A stretch of DNA of 64,000 nucleotides from Grimontia sedimenti (GCF_011045095.1 NZ_JAALDL010000001.1:372001-436000), one strand, 5' to 3'. Counted from the first letter of the stretch, positions 9,486 through 18,403 are shown. The notes: generated by a model not told the origin, from the sequence alone. Numbers and translations are program-made.

Positions 9486-9896
9486 ATGAAACGTTATATC
9501 TTTATGCTCGCACTTGCATCATCGGCTATGCCGGCTTCAGCGCAAGGCCTTTCGGCGGGCGTGTTCATCGGTTCTCCTATGTCTGGTGTCAGCATTGCCC
9601 AGCATAACCTTCGTGTATCAATCGGCATTGAAGAAAACGGCGTCGCTGTCGACGGAACCTTTAATCTGGGTGATTGGCTCGCCCGCCCAGAATTTGCACC
9701 CGTTTATGCTTACACAGGTGCCCAATGGGTAGACGATAAACACCATAAATGGGGTCCGCGTGCTGGGTTGGGGATAGCTGTTCCAATGGGGCATGGTGAT
9801 ATCGAACTTTATGGCGAGGCGGGTACAACCTGGTATTGGCAGGATGACGCTGCTTTCAAGTTTGAAGGGGCTTTTGGCCTGCGCATGTTCTTCTGA
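9486..9896 (+). CDS. Small secreted, probably outer-membrane protein
   Basis: 136 residues from the ATG at 9486; an in-frame ATG four codons earlier (9474) is possible but the signal peptide reads best from 9486 (MKRYIFMLALASSAMPASAQ, cleavage after the Ala-Gln region). The mature part is rich in alternating aromatic/glycine strands (GLGIAVPMGHGDIELYGEAG, FEGAFGLRMFF) and ends in phenylalanine, a C-terminal signature of beta-barrel outer-membrane proteins. It is too short for a classical porin and might form a small barrel. I cannot name a family. A terminator follows at 9927. Confidence 0.72.
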   Translation: MKRYIFMLALASSAMPASAQGLSAGVFIGSPMSGVSIAQHNLRVSIGIEENGVAVDGTFNLGDWLARPEFAPVYAYTGAQWVDDKHHKWGPRAGLGIAVPMGHGDIELYGEAGTTWYWQDDAAFKFEGAFGLRMFF

Positions 9897-9926
9897 GCAT
9901 GTTTTGTACAAGGCACAATCTTGTTA

Positions 9927-9958
9927 AAAGAGCGCTGATAAGCGCTCTTTATCTTTGT
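9927..9958 (+). terminator. Rho-independent terminator
   Basis: A 10-bp perfect stem (9927-9936 / 9941-9950, arms aaagagcgct / agcgctcttt), loop gata, T-rich tail. Confidence 0.88.
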
Positions 9959-10086
9959 GTGTCGGCCGTGAGAAACAACAGCGAATAATCAGGGGTATTG
10001 AAAGGCATAGCAGAGAGCAAAGGTCATATCTCGTGTTATCTTTTAAGAAGAAACTAATATCAAAAATTTTGAGAGAAATAGGCGAG

Positions 10087-11046
10087 ATGAAATTCGCGCG
10101 TAAACTAATCCCAGTCTTGTTTGCCAGCCTCCTACCAACGTTATCGATGGCGAATGAGTATGCCTGGCCAGAAGCCGAAACACGTCTGATAGGGGACAAC
10201 CCGGTCCATATTGTTAAGCCGGGTGAACACCTCGAATTGATTGCCAAAGACTACAACGTCGGTTTTTTGGCTTTGCTTTCTGCAAACCCGGGAATTGATC
10301 CTTACCTGCCAAAACCGGGAACGTTTGTCACCATTCCACAGCAATTGATCCTTCCTGACGTTGATTACGATGGTATCGTTATCAATCTGGCGGAGTTGCG
10401 TCTCTACTACTTCGATACGGAAAACCAAAAGGTTCATATATTCCCGATTGGTATTGGTAGTGTTGGTCGTGAAACGCCGATTATGACAACCAAAATTAGC
10501 CAAAAACGCGAAAACCCGACTTGGACACCACCAGCAAGCCTGAGAAAAGAGTATTTGGAAGAGCGCAATATTGTGCTGCCAGATGTGGTACCAGCTGGCC
10601 CTGAAAACCCGCTTGGTACTCACGCGCTGAGATTAGCTTATGGCACCGGCTCTTATCTTATACATGGCACGAACAAAGACTTCGGTATTGGGCTTCGTGT
10701 CAGTGCAGGCTGCATTCGTATGAGACCGAGCGATATCGTTTGGCTATTTGAGAAAGTCGCATTGGGTGAAAAGGTTCGAATTATCAATGAGCCAGTAAAA
10801 ACCAGTTATGAGCCAGATGGCGCTGTATTTGTTGAAGCACATCGACCGCTTTCAATCGATGAAACAGAAGTGGGTAAACGAGTTTTGACGCAACCTGATC
10901 CGCGTATCACACATTGGCTGAAATCGAATCAGATGAATTTTAGCCGTTATCGCGCAGCACTTGCTGTGCAATCAGGTATACCCATTGAGGTAGGAAACGC
11001 TTTCGCACAAAACGCTGCGGCTCCCGAAGGAGCCGCAGAATTATAG
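10087..11046 (+). CDS. L,D-transpeptidase with LysM domain (ErfK/YbiS/YcfS type)
   Basis: 319 residues from the ATG at 10087, where a signal peptide begins (MKFARKLIPVLFASLLPTLSMA). A LysM-like peptidoglycan-binding module follows (about 40-90, 'HIVKPGEHLELIAKDYNVG'), then a YkuD catalytic domain (about 95-235). Catalytic residues are visible as H193 in HGT and C209 in SAGCIRM. Such enzymes use a catalytic cysteine to attach Braun-type lipoprotein to diaminopimelate or to make 3-3 crosslinks. The Lpp-like gene lies immediately downstream and convergent, which favours the lipoprotein-anchoring role. The last 11 codons encode an Ala/Glu-rich tail whose DNA forms the hairpin that serves the opposite gene. 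Confidence 0.92.
   Translation: MKFARKLIPVLFASLLPTLSMANEYAWPEAETRLIGDNPVHIVKPGEHLELIAKDYNVGFLALLSANPGIDPYLPKPGTFVTIPQQLILPDVDYDGIVINLAELRLYYFDTENQKVHIFPIGIGSVGRETPIMTTKISQKRENPTWTPPASLRKEYLEERNIVLPDVVPAGPENPLGTHALRLAYGTGSYLIHGTNKDFGIGLRVSAGCIRMRPSDIVWLFEKVALGEKVRIINEPVKTSYEPDGAVFVEAHRPLSIDETEVGKRVLTQPDPRITHWLKSNQMNFSRYRAALAVQSGIPIEVGNAFAQNAAAPEGAAEL
11005..11037 (-). terminator. Terminator of the Lpp-like gene, inside the end of the transpeptidase gene
   Basis: Read on the minus strand: a 9-bp perfect stem (11037-11029 with 11024-11016, arms tgcggctcc / ggagccgca) closed by the very stable TTCG tetraloop, followed by gcgTTTTgtg. It lies 29 bases past the Lpp-like stop codon and within the coding end of the convergent gene. 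Confidence 0.75.
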
Positions 11047-11065
11047 GGGGAATATGGTGTAGTTC

Positions 11066-11311
11066 TTACTTGCTGTAAGACTGCGCCATGTTGTCAATGC
11101 GCTCATTCGCACGAGCCGCTTCATCATAAGAAAGCGCTGATGCCGCTGCTACGTCTGCTACGTCGCCTTGTAGAGCTGAAACTTGGTTAGACAGAGAGTC
11201 TACTTTAGACGACAGATCAGCAACGCTTTGCTCAAGACCTGATTTGCTTGAACAACCAGCGAGTACTGCGCTGGAAGCGATTGCTGCTACTGCTAGGAGA
11301 CGAATTTTCAT
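11066..11311 (-). CDS. lpp: Murein lipoprotein, Lpp (Braun lipoprotein)-like
   Basis: 81 residues: signal peptide with lipobox LAGC (C20 lipidated), then a 61-residue mature helix with heptad pattern (VADLSSKVDSLSNQVSALQ) and a C-terminal lysine (SYSK, K81), the residue joined to peptidoglycan in E. coli Lpp. Mature length is close to the 58 residues of E. coli. It would tether outer membrane to wall as a coiled-coil trimer. Downstream and convergent is an L,D-transpeptidase with the right activity for the attachment. Expression is probably high given the family. Start has a strong ribosome site (gaggttttt region). Confidence 0.92.
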   Translation of the reverse strand: MKIRLLAVAAIASSAVLAGCSSKSGLEQSVADLSSKVDSLSNQVSALQGDVADVAAASALSYDEAARANERIDNMAQSYSK

Positions 11312-11515
11312 AGTAAAAACCTCTTCGTTTTTGTTGGGTTGCCTTACTGCTTTATATTTACCTGTTTAAACAACTGGCTGCAGTATAACCATAGACTGGG
11401 TTTTACTATTCTGCCGCTTGGGCGTCAGCTTATCCGCCTCAATGTTGATACAGCTTAAAAAACTAAGCATGTCATCAGCATAATAGATTAGAACTTTGGC
11501 AATTTTACGACCAAT

Positions 11516-11968
11516 TCAGTGCTTGTGTTTCATATGTGCGCCCGACATAACCTTCTTGATTGGCACTTCTTGGGTAATTTGTGTTCCATCTGAAAAGGTT
11601 AGCGTTAGCGGAAGTGTCTCACCTTCCTTAAGTGGTTTTTGCAAATCAAAGAGCATTACGTGTAAACCACCCGGCTTCAATTCCGTCATGCCTTGTGCTG
11701 GTACCTCGATACTTTCTACTTGGCGCATTTTCATCATGCCATCGTGCATTGCATGGGTATGCAGTTCTACAACTCCCGCTGCGGATGTTTTTGCATTAAG
11801 GAGCGACACAGTTTCATCCCCGCTATTTTTCAGCATCATAAAAGCTGCGCTGTTTGGCGCGTGTGGCGGTGTAGCGCGTGCGTAGGGTTCTGAAACTTCA
11901 ATCGCGGCAAAAGAGGAAAAAGAAATAGCACTGAATGCGGCTGCTAAAAGAGAAGCACGAAAGTTCAT
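11516..11968 (-). CDS. Periplasmic copper chaperone, PCu(A)C family
   Basis: 150 residues with an N-terminal signal peptide (MNFRASLLAAAFSAISFSSFA). The copper-binding pattern of the family is complete: H70, then ten residues, M81, then 21 residues, H103-x-M105. A histidine-rich tail (GAHMKHKH) adds possible metal ligands. PCu(A)C delivers Cu(I) to the CuA site of cytochrome c oxidase. It is the last gene of a minus-strand unit with the SCO protein (60-base gap) and a small membrane protein, which all point to oxidase copper-centre assembly. Confidence 0.93.
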   Translation of the reverse strand: MNFRASLLAAAFSAISFSSFAAIEVSEPYARATPPHAPNSAAFMMLKNSGDETVSLLNAKTSAAGVVELHTHAMHDGMMKMRQVESIEVPAQGMTELKPGGLHVMLFDLQKPLKEGETLPLTLTFSDGTQITQEVPIKKVMSGAHMKHKH

Positions 11969-12028
11969 TGGAAACTCCTGTTAAATAAGCGCGACCCGTA
12001 TCCACAAGTCGCCGAAATCTCATTGTGT

Positions 12029-12613
12029 TTATTGTGTTTGGGTGGTGAGCCTAAGAATGGCGTCTGAAACCATGTTTGGATTCAACGTATGAGGCACTTT
12101 TTCAAGTAACTCACCTTTAGGGTTCAGGAAATAGAAGTAAGAGCTGTGGTCTACGGCGTATTCCATGGCAGAGTCTTCCATATGTGTGATTTGGTAAAGC
12201 ACGCCATATTTACGAGCCAATGCCGTCGTTTTATCTGTTGATGTGCTGGCGCCTTCAATATTCGGATGAAAATATCCAGCGTACTCCTGGGCGGCTTCAC
12301 CATTATCTCGCTCAGGGTCAAGCGTGATGAATACGGGCCTTACACCTTCGAGTGTTTCTTCAGGCAAAGACTTGAGTGATGCTGAGAGAATTGCCAGTGA
12401 CGTAGGGCATACATCTGGGCAATGGGTGTAGCCGAAATAGACCACGCGCACTCTTTCGTCGTTTTCATCAAACAGGTTGATGGTTTCTGTTCCACTTTGA
12501 AGTAGGCCGATTTCTGATGAGGTAGCAGCAGATTTGTCATTTTGCTCAACGAGGTATCGCGCACCAAAACCAGCCAAAAGAGCAGCGACAACAACCAGAA
12601 CTTTTACTTTCAT
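12029..12613 (-). CDS. SCO1/SenC/PrrC family protein
   Basis: 194 residues, with an N-terminal membrane anchor (VKVLVVVAALLAGFGARYL) and a thioredoxin-like periplasmic domain. The metal/thiol motif CPDVCP is present (C65, C69) and the third ligand histidine is H156 (VDHSSYF). SCO proteins act as thiol reductase or copper chaperone for the CuA centre of cytochrome oxidase. Its start overlaps the stop of the upstream gene (ATGA), so the two are coupled, and the PCu(A)C gene follows. Confidence 0.94.
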   Translation of the reverse strand: MKVKVLVVVAALLAGFGARYLVEQNDKSAATSSEIGLLQSGTETINLFDENDERVRVVYFGYTHCPDVCPTSLAILSASLKSLPEETLEGVRPVFITLDPERDNGEAAQEYAGYFHPNIEGASTSTDKTTALARKYGVLYQITHMEDSAMEYAVDHSSYFYFLNPKGELLEKVPHTLNPNMVSDAILRLTTQTQ

Positions 12614-13065
12614 CGAGCCATCCTTACGTCAATAGGTAAAGAGAGAGCGTTATCAGGGCTTTTGACTACGCCTCGCCAAGTCATTTCATCTTCCATACAG
12701 ATTGGGAGCATCAAGTCTCCTGTATACAGGTTATTGCCTGCAGAAGAGAGTTTGAGTTTGTAAATTCCCATGTTCATCTCAACGCCTTGAAGCTCTACCA
12801 TCAGGTGATCGACACTTGCATTAGAAACTTCCACACGGATTTCAGTAGGAATAAGAGGAGCGGCCGTGGCTGATGCCATCGAGACGGTTGCGTGGTCAAA
12901 CGTACAGGGAGTTGTGCCTATGGTGCAGTTTAGTGCTGGCGATGGCATGGCAGGTGTTGCTTCATCAAACAGGGTTTTATCTGCAAAGAAGTAGCCAAAG
13001 GCAACAACAAGCGCTAGACCCATTAATTCAACGCCGCGTCGGCGTCCGGTGCCAGTTAAATTCAT
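12610..13065 (-). CDS. Membrane-anchored periplasmic protein of the copper/oxidase operon
   Basis: 151 residues: one N-terminal transmembrane helix (ELMGLALVVAFGYFFADKTL) after a basic start, then a periplasmic beta-rich domain ('IRVEVSNASVDHLMVELQG', 'VEMNMGIYKLKL', 'MTWRGVVK'). The M-x-M-x pattern in VEMNMG and the paired cysteines (C47, C53 region) recall copper-handling YtkA/FixH-like domains, but I cannot make a firm family assignment. First gene of the unit with SCO and PCu(A)C; the four-base ATGA overlap with SCO supports a shared role in copper insertion. Confidence 0.75.
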   Translation of the reverse strand: MNLTGTGRRRGVELMGLALVVAFGYFFADKTLFDEATPAMPSPALNCTIGTTPCTFDHATVSMASATAAPLIPTEIRVEVSNASVDHLMVELQGVEMNMGIYKLKLSSAGNNLYTGDLMLPICMEDEMTWRGVVKSPDNALSLPIDVRMAR

Positions 13066-13179
13066 AAAAGAGCTATAGCCAAAACAAAGAGTGAACAGCT
13101 TATCATTTCATAGTTGTTGAGGCTGTGAGAAACCTCTTGAAATGAAAGCAATTGTACTCATATTGACAGGTTAAATAAC

Positions 13180-13205
13180 GAAAAAAGCCTCATAAAGAGG
13201 CCTTA
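13180..13205 (-). terminator. Terminator of the DUF368 gene
   Basis: Minus-strand hairpin aaggcctc / gaggctt around loop tttat (13204-13185) followed by a run of six T. Confidence 0.82.
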
Positions 13206-13225
13206 TCAATGAGAGCGTTCAGAAA

Positions 13226-14149
13226 CTAGTCAGCGAGTTTTTCTGACACTTTTTCCAGCCCAATAACCAGCACGAAACCCACCACCATCATGACGATTGC
13301 AGTACCCATAAGCGCCGGTTGCCCCGTTGCGGCTTCAAACGCGCCTGGAGACAATACCTTTTCAACAAGAGGAACTTGCTCGCCAGACGAATTAACGCGG
13401 AAGCTGATGGCTTCTTTCCAAGGCCATACTTTCCCCAATGCGCCAATTAAAAGGCCGGTGAGGAAGGCGATAGTCAGACTACGGAAATTGTTTAGCAGCC
13501 ATGAAAGCACGTGAGAGAAAGACAAAATACCGGCAAGACAGCCCAGAGCGAACAAAGCAAGGATTGGAATGTTGAAGCTTTTGACGGCATCCAAAACGGG
13601 CGCATACATGCCAAGCAAAAGCAGAATAAAACTACCGGAAATACCAGGAAGGATCATCGCACAGATGGCGATTGAGCCAGCAATAAATACCGTCAGCATA
13701 CTAAATTCCATGCTGATAGGGTTAGCAACGGTAATGCCGTAGGCAAAAATAGCACCTGCAATCGCCAATACGATTTCACCCACGGACCATTTCTCTACTT
13801 GTTTGATCATGTGAATAGCGGACGCGATGATCAAGCCAAAGAAGAATGACCAAATAACAATAGGGTGGTTCTCGAGGGCATAAGAGACGGCTTTAGCCAG
13901 TGTCAGGATTGCCGTGAGAATACCAGTCAGCAAGGATGCGAGGAAGGTACCGTTAACATGCTGCCAGACTGCGCCAAAGCCCTCGCGTCGCCACAGTGAA
14001 ATAATAGAAGGGTTTACGCGTCGGATGCTCTCTAGCAGAGTGTCATAAATCCCCGTGATGAATGCGATAGTACCGCCAGAAACGCCTGGAACGACATCTG
14101 CCGCACCCATTGCCATTCCTTTGAAAAAGGTGAGAATATTTTGCTTCAT
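13226..14149 (-). CDS. DUF368 membrane protein, likely polyprenyl-phosphate (C55-P) translocase
   Basis: 307 residues from the ATG at 14149 (MKQNILTFFKGMAMGAADVVPG); another ATG six codons earlier (14167) is possible. The signature 'GAADVVPGVSGGTIAF' near the N-terminus and its echo 'MILPGISGSFILLLLGMY' in the second half are those of DUF368, with about eight to ten helices. DUF368 proteins of Vibrio cholerae and PopT of Staphylococcus have been reported to recycle undecaprenyl phosphate across the membrane for wall synthesis. That function here is by family. Single-gene unit with its own terminator. Confidence 0.88.
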   Translation of the reverse strand: MKQNILTFFKGMAMGAADVVPGVSGGTIAFITGIYDTLLESIRRVNPSIISLWRREGFGAVWQHVNGTFLASLLTGILTAILTLAKAVSYALENHPIVIWSFFFGLIIASAIHMIKQVEKWSVGEIVLAIAGAIFAYGITVANPISMEFSMLTVFIAGSIAICAMILPGISGSFILLLLGMYAPVLDAVKSFNIPILALFALGCLAGILSFSHVLSWLLNNFRSLTIAFLTGLLIGALGKVWPWKEAISFRVNSSGEQVPLVEKVLSPGAFEAATGQPALMGTAIVMMVVGFVLVIGLEKVSEKLAD

Positions 14150-14210
14150 TGCGTGAAAACTAACCATAACTTATAGAGTGCCGCCATTATAGCGATTCAA
14201 TCTGAAAGGG

Positions 14211-14903
14211 CTATGAATTCCTATCTCCGTGAAATGCCCACAAATACGCGGCGGCGAGCTTTTCCTTACCATTGAAAACAATGGGGTCTCCGTGAACGGG
14301 GAGAATATGATCGAAAGGCCATGTCAGAATTTCTTGCAAAGACTGACGAAGCAACTTCGATTCTCTTACTTGTATTTGGTAGGGAAGCGGGACGCAGGCT
14401 TCATTGTGGCATCCCAGTAAGCGACCGACAAATTGCCTGAAAAAGCTACCTTCCTGTAGCAACAAAAGGCTTTCACCTAACACCAATGTGCGACTATTCG
14501 GGTCGCAAAAGATCACTTCTTCGCAAGCATCGTTGCCTCTCAAAACCGTTTGGTAAAGCTGGTTACGCCACAAAGTCGACGTGGTGGAATTAAGAATCCC
14601 ATCAAATCCTAAGTCGGTTCGTTTGTTGTAAAGACCGGGGGCTGCAAAAAAGCGCGCTTCCGGATAGGTAAGCCACCAATCAGACAAGTTCTGGTGTAAG
14701 TGCAGGTTGGCGGTAGTTATACAGCTAATTTTTCCAATTCGTTTGAGTTGTTCCTGAAGTTGGGGGGATAGGCTGGCTGGGTTGTGAACGAGTAATGAGT
14801 CATCGTTTAGGCGAAAAACAGTCATTCGTTGCCCAATATTCACGCCGAAGCGACGATAAGGCTCTGTGTGGTGCCACATGATATTGGCATGCCATTCAAT
14901 CAT
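14211..14903 (-). CDS. DUF4336-type protein related to metallo-beta-lactamase fold
   Basis: 230 residues, soluble. The layout (MTVFRLNDDSLLVHNPASLS; 'ITTANLHLHQNLSDWWLTYP'; 'FDHILPVHGDPI') follows DUF4336 proteins, thought to be diverged members of the metallo-hydrolase superfamily. Two histidines remain in the first metal-site region (LHLHQNL) and one in VHGDPI, but the full HxHxDH motif is absent, so catalysis is unproven. The gene is alone on the minus strand and ends near the DUF368 start. Confidence 0.75.
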   Translation of the reverse strand: MIEWHANIMWHHTEPYRRFGVNIGQRMTVFRLNDDSLLVHNPASLSPQLQEQLKRIGKISCITTANLHLHQNLSDWWLTYPEARFFAAPGLYNKRTDLGFDGILNSTTSTLWRNQLYQTVLRGNDACEEVIFCDPNSRTLVLGESLLLLQEGSFFRQFVGRLLGCHNEACVPLPYQIQVRESKLLRQSLQEILTWPFDHILPVHGDPIVFNGKEKLAAAYLWAFHGDRNS

Positions 14904-14999
14904 TGATATTCATCCATGAATGTCGATTAGTCAGATAAATATCAAAACCTATGGCATTCGCAAAGCATTTCTTTTTCGTTCCAATCTTCTTCGTCATCT

Positions 15000-15019
15000 A
15001 GTCCCAAATAGTCCCAAAT
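15000..15019. repeat. Two-copy 10-bp tandem repeat
   Basis: AGTCCCAAAT occurs twice head to tail between the DUF4336 gene and pirin. Short, function unknown. Confidence 0.6.
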
Positions 15020-15112
15020 TCTTGTTCGAAAAATTTGAATGACTCGTTAGATTTAAGGTGGTGTTAACTTGTAACAGGGTTGCCTAAACTGTCTTCAACC
15101 AAGGAGTTAAGT

Positions 15113-15952
15113 ATGACAACAAGAACTGTACATCGTGTCATTCGCTCTCACGCATCGCAGGACGGCGATGGTGTGAAGATCAGCCGCGCACATGGTTTTA
15201 ATGACCCAAGGTTCAGCCCTTTCCTGATGATTGATGAGCTGAAAAGTGTAAACCCTGATGACTACATTGGTGGTTTTCCTCCGCACCCTCACCGCGGTAT
15301 TGAAACCTTGACCTACATGCTTAAAGGGCATTTTCAGCATCGTGACCATATGGGAAATGTTGGTGAACTTAAATCTGGCGGTGCGCAATGGATGAGTGCA
15401 GGCAAAGGTGTGATTCACAGTGAAATGCCGATCATGAGTGATGGTGAACTTCATGGGTTTCAAATCTGGATTAACATGCCAGCAGCGAAAAAAATGCGCC
15501 CTGCGCAGTACCACGATTTTCAGTCACCTGAAATTAATGAGTATGGTGAAACCGAAAACTTACTGCGGGTGATTGGTGGTCATGCAGTCAGTAACGGTGT
15601 GCCTGTTGAAGGCCCATTACAACAAACCAGTATCGAAGTGTTTGTTGCGGACTGGCGTGCAGCATCAGATCAAAGTCGTGAGATTGTGTTGCCAAGTACC
15701 TATCAGGCAAACCTTTATGTCTACAAAGGAGAGGTGGAAGTTGCGGGCGAGTCAGTCAAACAAAGCCACTTCGTTCAACTCTCTGGCGGTGATGCTATTT
15801 CGTTGAAGGCAAACGAAGAGTCGGGGGTATTGATCTTATCCGGCATGCCCATTGATGAACCCGTTGTTCATTATGGTCCGTTTGTGATGAATTCAATGGA
15901 AGAGATTAATCAAGCCATAACGGACTACCAAAATGGTGTGTTGACTGATTGA
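15113..15952 (+). CDS. Pirin family protein
   Basis: 279 residues from the ATG at 15113, which follows an ideal ribosome site (aaggag, six-base spacing). The N-terminal cupin carries the pirin signature (FPPHPHRGIETLTYMLKG) with metal-ligand histidines at HPHRG and later in 'GVIHSEMP' ; a second cupin-like domain completes the length typical of pirins. Bacterial pirins include quercetin 2,3-dioxygenases and proteins that bind metabolic enzymes; the exact role is unknown. Monocistronic, closed by the terminator at 15971. Confidence 0.93.
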   Translation: MTTRTVHRVIRSHASQDGDGVKISRAHGFNDPRFSPFLMIDELKSVNPDDYIGGFPPHPHRGIETLTYMLKGHFQHRDHMGNVGELKSGGAQWMSAGKGVIHSEMPIMSDGELHGFQIWINMPAAKKMRPAQYHDFQSPEINEYGETENLLRVIGGHAVSNGVPVEGPLQQTSIEVFVADWRAASDQSREIVLPSTYQANLYVYKGEVEVAGESVKQSHFVQLSGGDAISLKANEESGVLILSGMPIDEPVVHYGPFVMNSMEEINQAITDYQNGVLTD

Positions 15953-15970
15953 GTCAGGCAGAAGAACAGA

Positions 15971-15993
15971 GGGAGCAGTGCGCTCCCTTTTTT
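15971..15993 (+). terminator. Rho-independent terminator after pirin
   Basis: Stem gggagc / gctccc with a five-base loop and six T. Confidence 0.9.
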
Positions 15994-16102
15994 ACATCTA
16001 TCTACCGTGCTTCACGAATAAACGCGCGAAAGTAAACAAAATGTTGAATAGCGTTAACTCTTTTGTTTTATTTCTAAATGACAAAACAACTGGAGTTTTC
16101 AC

Positions 16103-16339
16103 TTGTTACTCGTAATTGCACACGCGATTGAAACTGTCTTACTCGTGACAGGTGTCGTAGCGCTTATTCGCTGCGCTTTTCAATACGCATCCCGAACAGA
16201 GAACTGGCACCAGCTCAATGTTGTTCTGTTTCATGTGCAAAGCCTTTCCCGAGACGAGATGAAATGGTGGTACATCGCGATGTTCAGCCTGATATTGGGC
16301 GGTATCGTTAGAGTTCTCAATATGTTGACTCCTGCATAA
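16103..16339 (+). CDS. Small two-helix membrane protein, hypothetical
   Basis: 78 residues starting at TTG with a ribosome-like ctggag eight bases upstream. Two hydrophobic segments are clear (residues 2-24, LLVIAHAIETVLLVTGVVALI, counted as 20 or so residues, and 55-75, WWYIAMFSLILGGIVRV) around a polar middle. No family is recognised. It precedes the 5'-nucleotidase gene by 85 bases on the same strand, so co-transcription is possible. The unusual start lowers confidence in the exact N-terminus. Confidence 0.6.
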   Translation: MLLVIAHAIETVLLVTGVVALIRCAFQYASRTENWHQLNVVLFHVQSLSRDEMKWWYIAMFSLILGGIVRVLNMLTPA

Positions 16340-16424
16340 CAAGTCTTGCAATAAAAGTGTGATGTGTGTGAACTAGGATTAAACTCTGATACACTTCGTT
16401 TTTGTGCAGCGCATAAAGGAAATC

Positions 16425-18167
16425 ATGCCCAACGTCACACCTATCACGCTATCTATTGCGCACATCAATGACACTCACTCTCATTTCGAACCGACGCCGA
16501 TCTCGCTTGCTGTAACAGGCCTAGAAGACCGTATCTATGCCAATGTAGGTGGTTTTGCCCGAATTGCTTCTGTCGCTAAATCATTCAGACAAGAAACTCA
16601 AAACGATACGGACGGCTTCCTTTTCCTTCATGCGGGGGACTGCTTTCAAGGCACGCTTTATTACAGCCTGTTTAAAGGCGAGGCCAACGCCACTTTACTC
16701 AACATGTTGAACCTGGATGCGATGGCTTTGGGTAATCATGAATTAGATTTGGGTAATGCTGCGGTTTCAAAATTCCTCGACCAAATTACCTTTCCGTTTC
16801 TGGCAGGTAACTGGGATGTCAGTAAAGAACTCCCGAACAAGCGGTTTCCTGTAAAAGGGAAAGCGCCTTTGCTGGCTTATGATCCAGACCTGAAAATTGC
16901 CAGCGTACTTACGAAAGAGTTTGGCGGCAAGAAAGTGGCTATCTTCAGCGTAGCTCTGGATAAAATGGCCGATATCGCCATGCCAGATCCTGACACGCCA
17001 TTCGTCAACTCTAAAGAAACCATCATAAACACGGTTAAGTACATCCAAGAGGAAATCGGCACACCACACATTATCTTGCTCAGCCATTTAGGATATGACC
17101 AAGACCTGAAAATGGCTGAAGAGGTAGAGGGTCTGTCTGTGATTGTGGGTGGTCATAGTCATGTGTTACAGGGTGACTTTAGCAATCTTGGTCTTGGCGA
17201 CATGGGACCTTATGGCCGTCAGATTAACGACACCCTTGTGGTGCAAGCCGGATGCCATTCACTTGCCCTTGGAAAGCTGACAGTCACCCTAGATGGAAAT
17301 GGAAAGGTGACAGCGCATAGCGGTGGCAACTTCCTGATGCTTGGCCGCAGTTTGGCGATGGATGCGTCCTGGGACCAAAATCTTCCTGATGAAACGTTCC
17401 AGAAAGCCAAAGCGTATTTGCTAGAACAACCGAATGTTATTCATTGTCGCGGTGATGAAGGGATAAAGCAGGTGATCGCCGAGCGATATCGCCCGGCTGT
17501 AGATAAATTAAAGAGTGACGTTGTCACTAAGTTGCCTGCCCGATTACGCCATATTCGTGTACCAGATGAAAACGGCGGCAGCCAGATTGCCCCATTAGTT
17601 TGTGAAGCGATGATTTATTCTGCAAGAGAGCGCGGTTATGAGGTCGATTTTGCTATTCACAATGCGGGTGGTGTTCGCGTAAGCCTTGAGAATGGGAAGC
17701 TGACTGCAGCAGAAGTGGCGGGCAGACTCTTGCCGTTTGCCATCGATCTGATGTTATACAAGCCAACAGGCCTTCAAGTGATGCAGGCGCTGGAAGGCGC
17801 CATCAATAACGCGACGAATAACGGCGTAGAAGGCACAGGAGACGGTAGTTTTCCTTACACCGCTGGACTGCGTTATACCTATGAATGTTGCAAACCCAAA
17901 GGTCAGCGGATTACACAGTTGGAATATCAAACGCTAGGTGGAACCTGGAAAACAGTCGAATTAGAGAAGACATACATCGCGGTTTCCTCGGCGTACACGT
18001 CGCAAGGAAAAGAAGGCTATGATTCTTTGAAATGTATGAGCGAATTACCTCGTTCCATTTATGTCACTCTTGCCGACAGTTTTATTGAGTTTGCCAGAAC
18101 GAAAGACACTCTGTTGGCACCAGAAGAAAATCTTTTAACTTACCTTCCTTGCCAGTCTAACGATTGA
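16425..18167 (+). CDS. Metallophosphatase / 5'-nucleotidase without signal peptide
   Basis: 580 residues from the ATG at 16425 (ribosome site aaagga). The N-terminal calcineurin-like domain has the metal motifs INDTHSH (D16, H18), GDCFQGT, GNHELDLGN, SHLGYDQD and VGGHSH; the C-terminal 5'-nucleotidase domain starts at about 390 (IHNAGGVRVSLENGKLTAA) and includes the FPYTAGLRY substrate-stacking region. Unlike UshA it opens directly with MPNVTPITLSIAH and has no export signal, so it should act in the cytoplasm. Likely substrates are nucleotides or UDP-sugars, by family only. A GTG seven codons upstream is a less likely start. Confidence 0.9.
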   Translation: MPNVTPITLSIAHINDTHSHFEPTPISLAVTGLEDRIYANVGGFARIASVAKSFRQETQNDTDGFLFLHAGDCFQGTLYYSLFKGEANATLLNMLNLDAMALGNHELDLGNAAVSKFLDQITFPFLAGNWDVSKELPNKRFPVKGKAPLLAYDPDLKIASVLTKEFGGKKVAIFSVALDKMADIAMPDPDTPFVNSKETIINTVKYIQEEIGTPHIILLSHLGYDQDLKMAEEVEGLSVIVGGHSHVLQGDFSNLGLGDMGPYGRQINDTLVVQAGCHSLALGKLTVTLDGNGKVTAHSGGNFLMLGRSLAMDASWDQNLPDETFQKAKAYLLEQPNVIHCRGDEGIKQVIAERYRPAVDKLKSDVVTKLPARLRHIRVPDENGGSQIAPLVCEAMIYSARERGYEVDFAIHNAGGVRVSLENGKLTAAEVAGRLLPFAIDLMLYKPTGLQVMQALEGAINNATNNGVEGTGDGSFPYTAGLRYTYECCKPKGQRITQLEYQTLGGTWKTVELEKTYIAVSSAYTSQGKEGYDSLKCMSELPRSIYVTLADSFIEFARTKDTLLAPEENLLTYLPCQSND

Positions 18168-18403
18168 GCAAAGAGCTACTTGTGATAAATCTGACAGTTA
18201 GGCGGCAAGATTGTCGCCTATATCGTTCCTACACCTGACTTTTCACTTCCTGCTTCACATTTCTTTTAGTTTTGTGCCCGAAATTTGCATCAGCACAGAT
18301 ATATGGCGGAAATTTGCCGTCTATATAAAAAAGTGAAGAAATAACTCAATTTCTTTATCCGTTGACCGATATATAAACAAAGATGTTGTTTAAGGGGGAA
18401 GTC

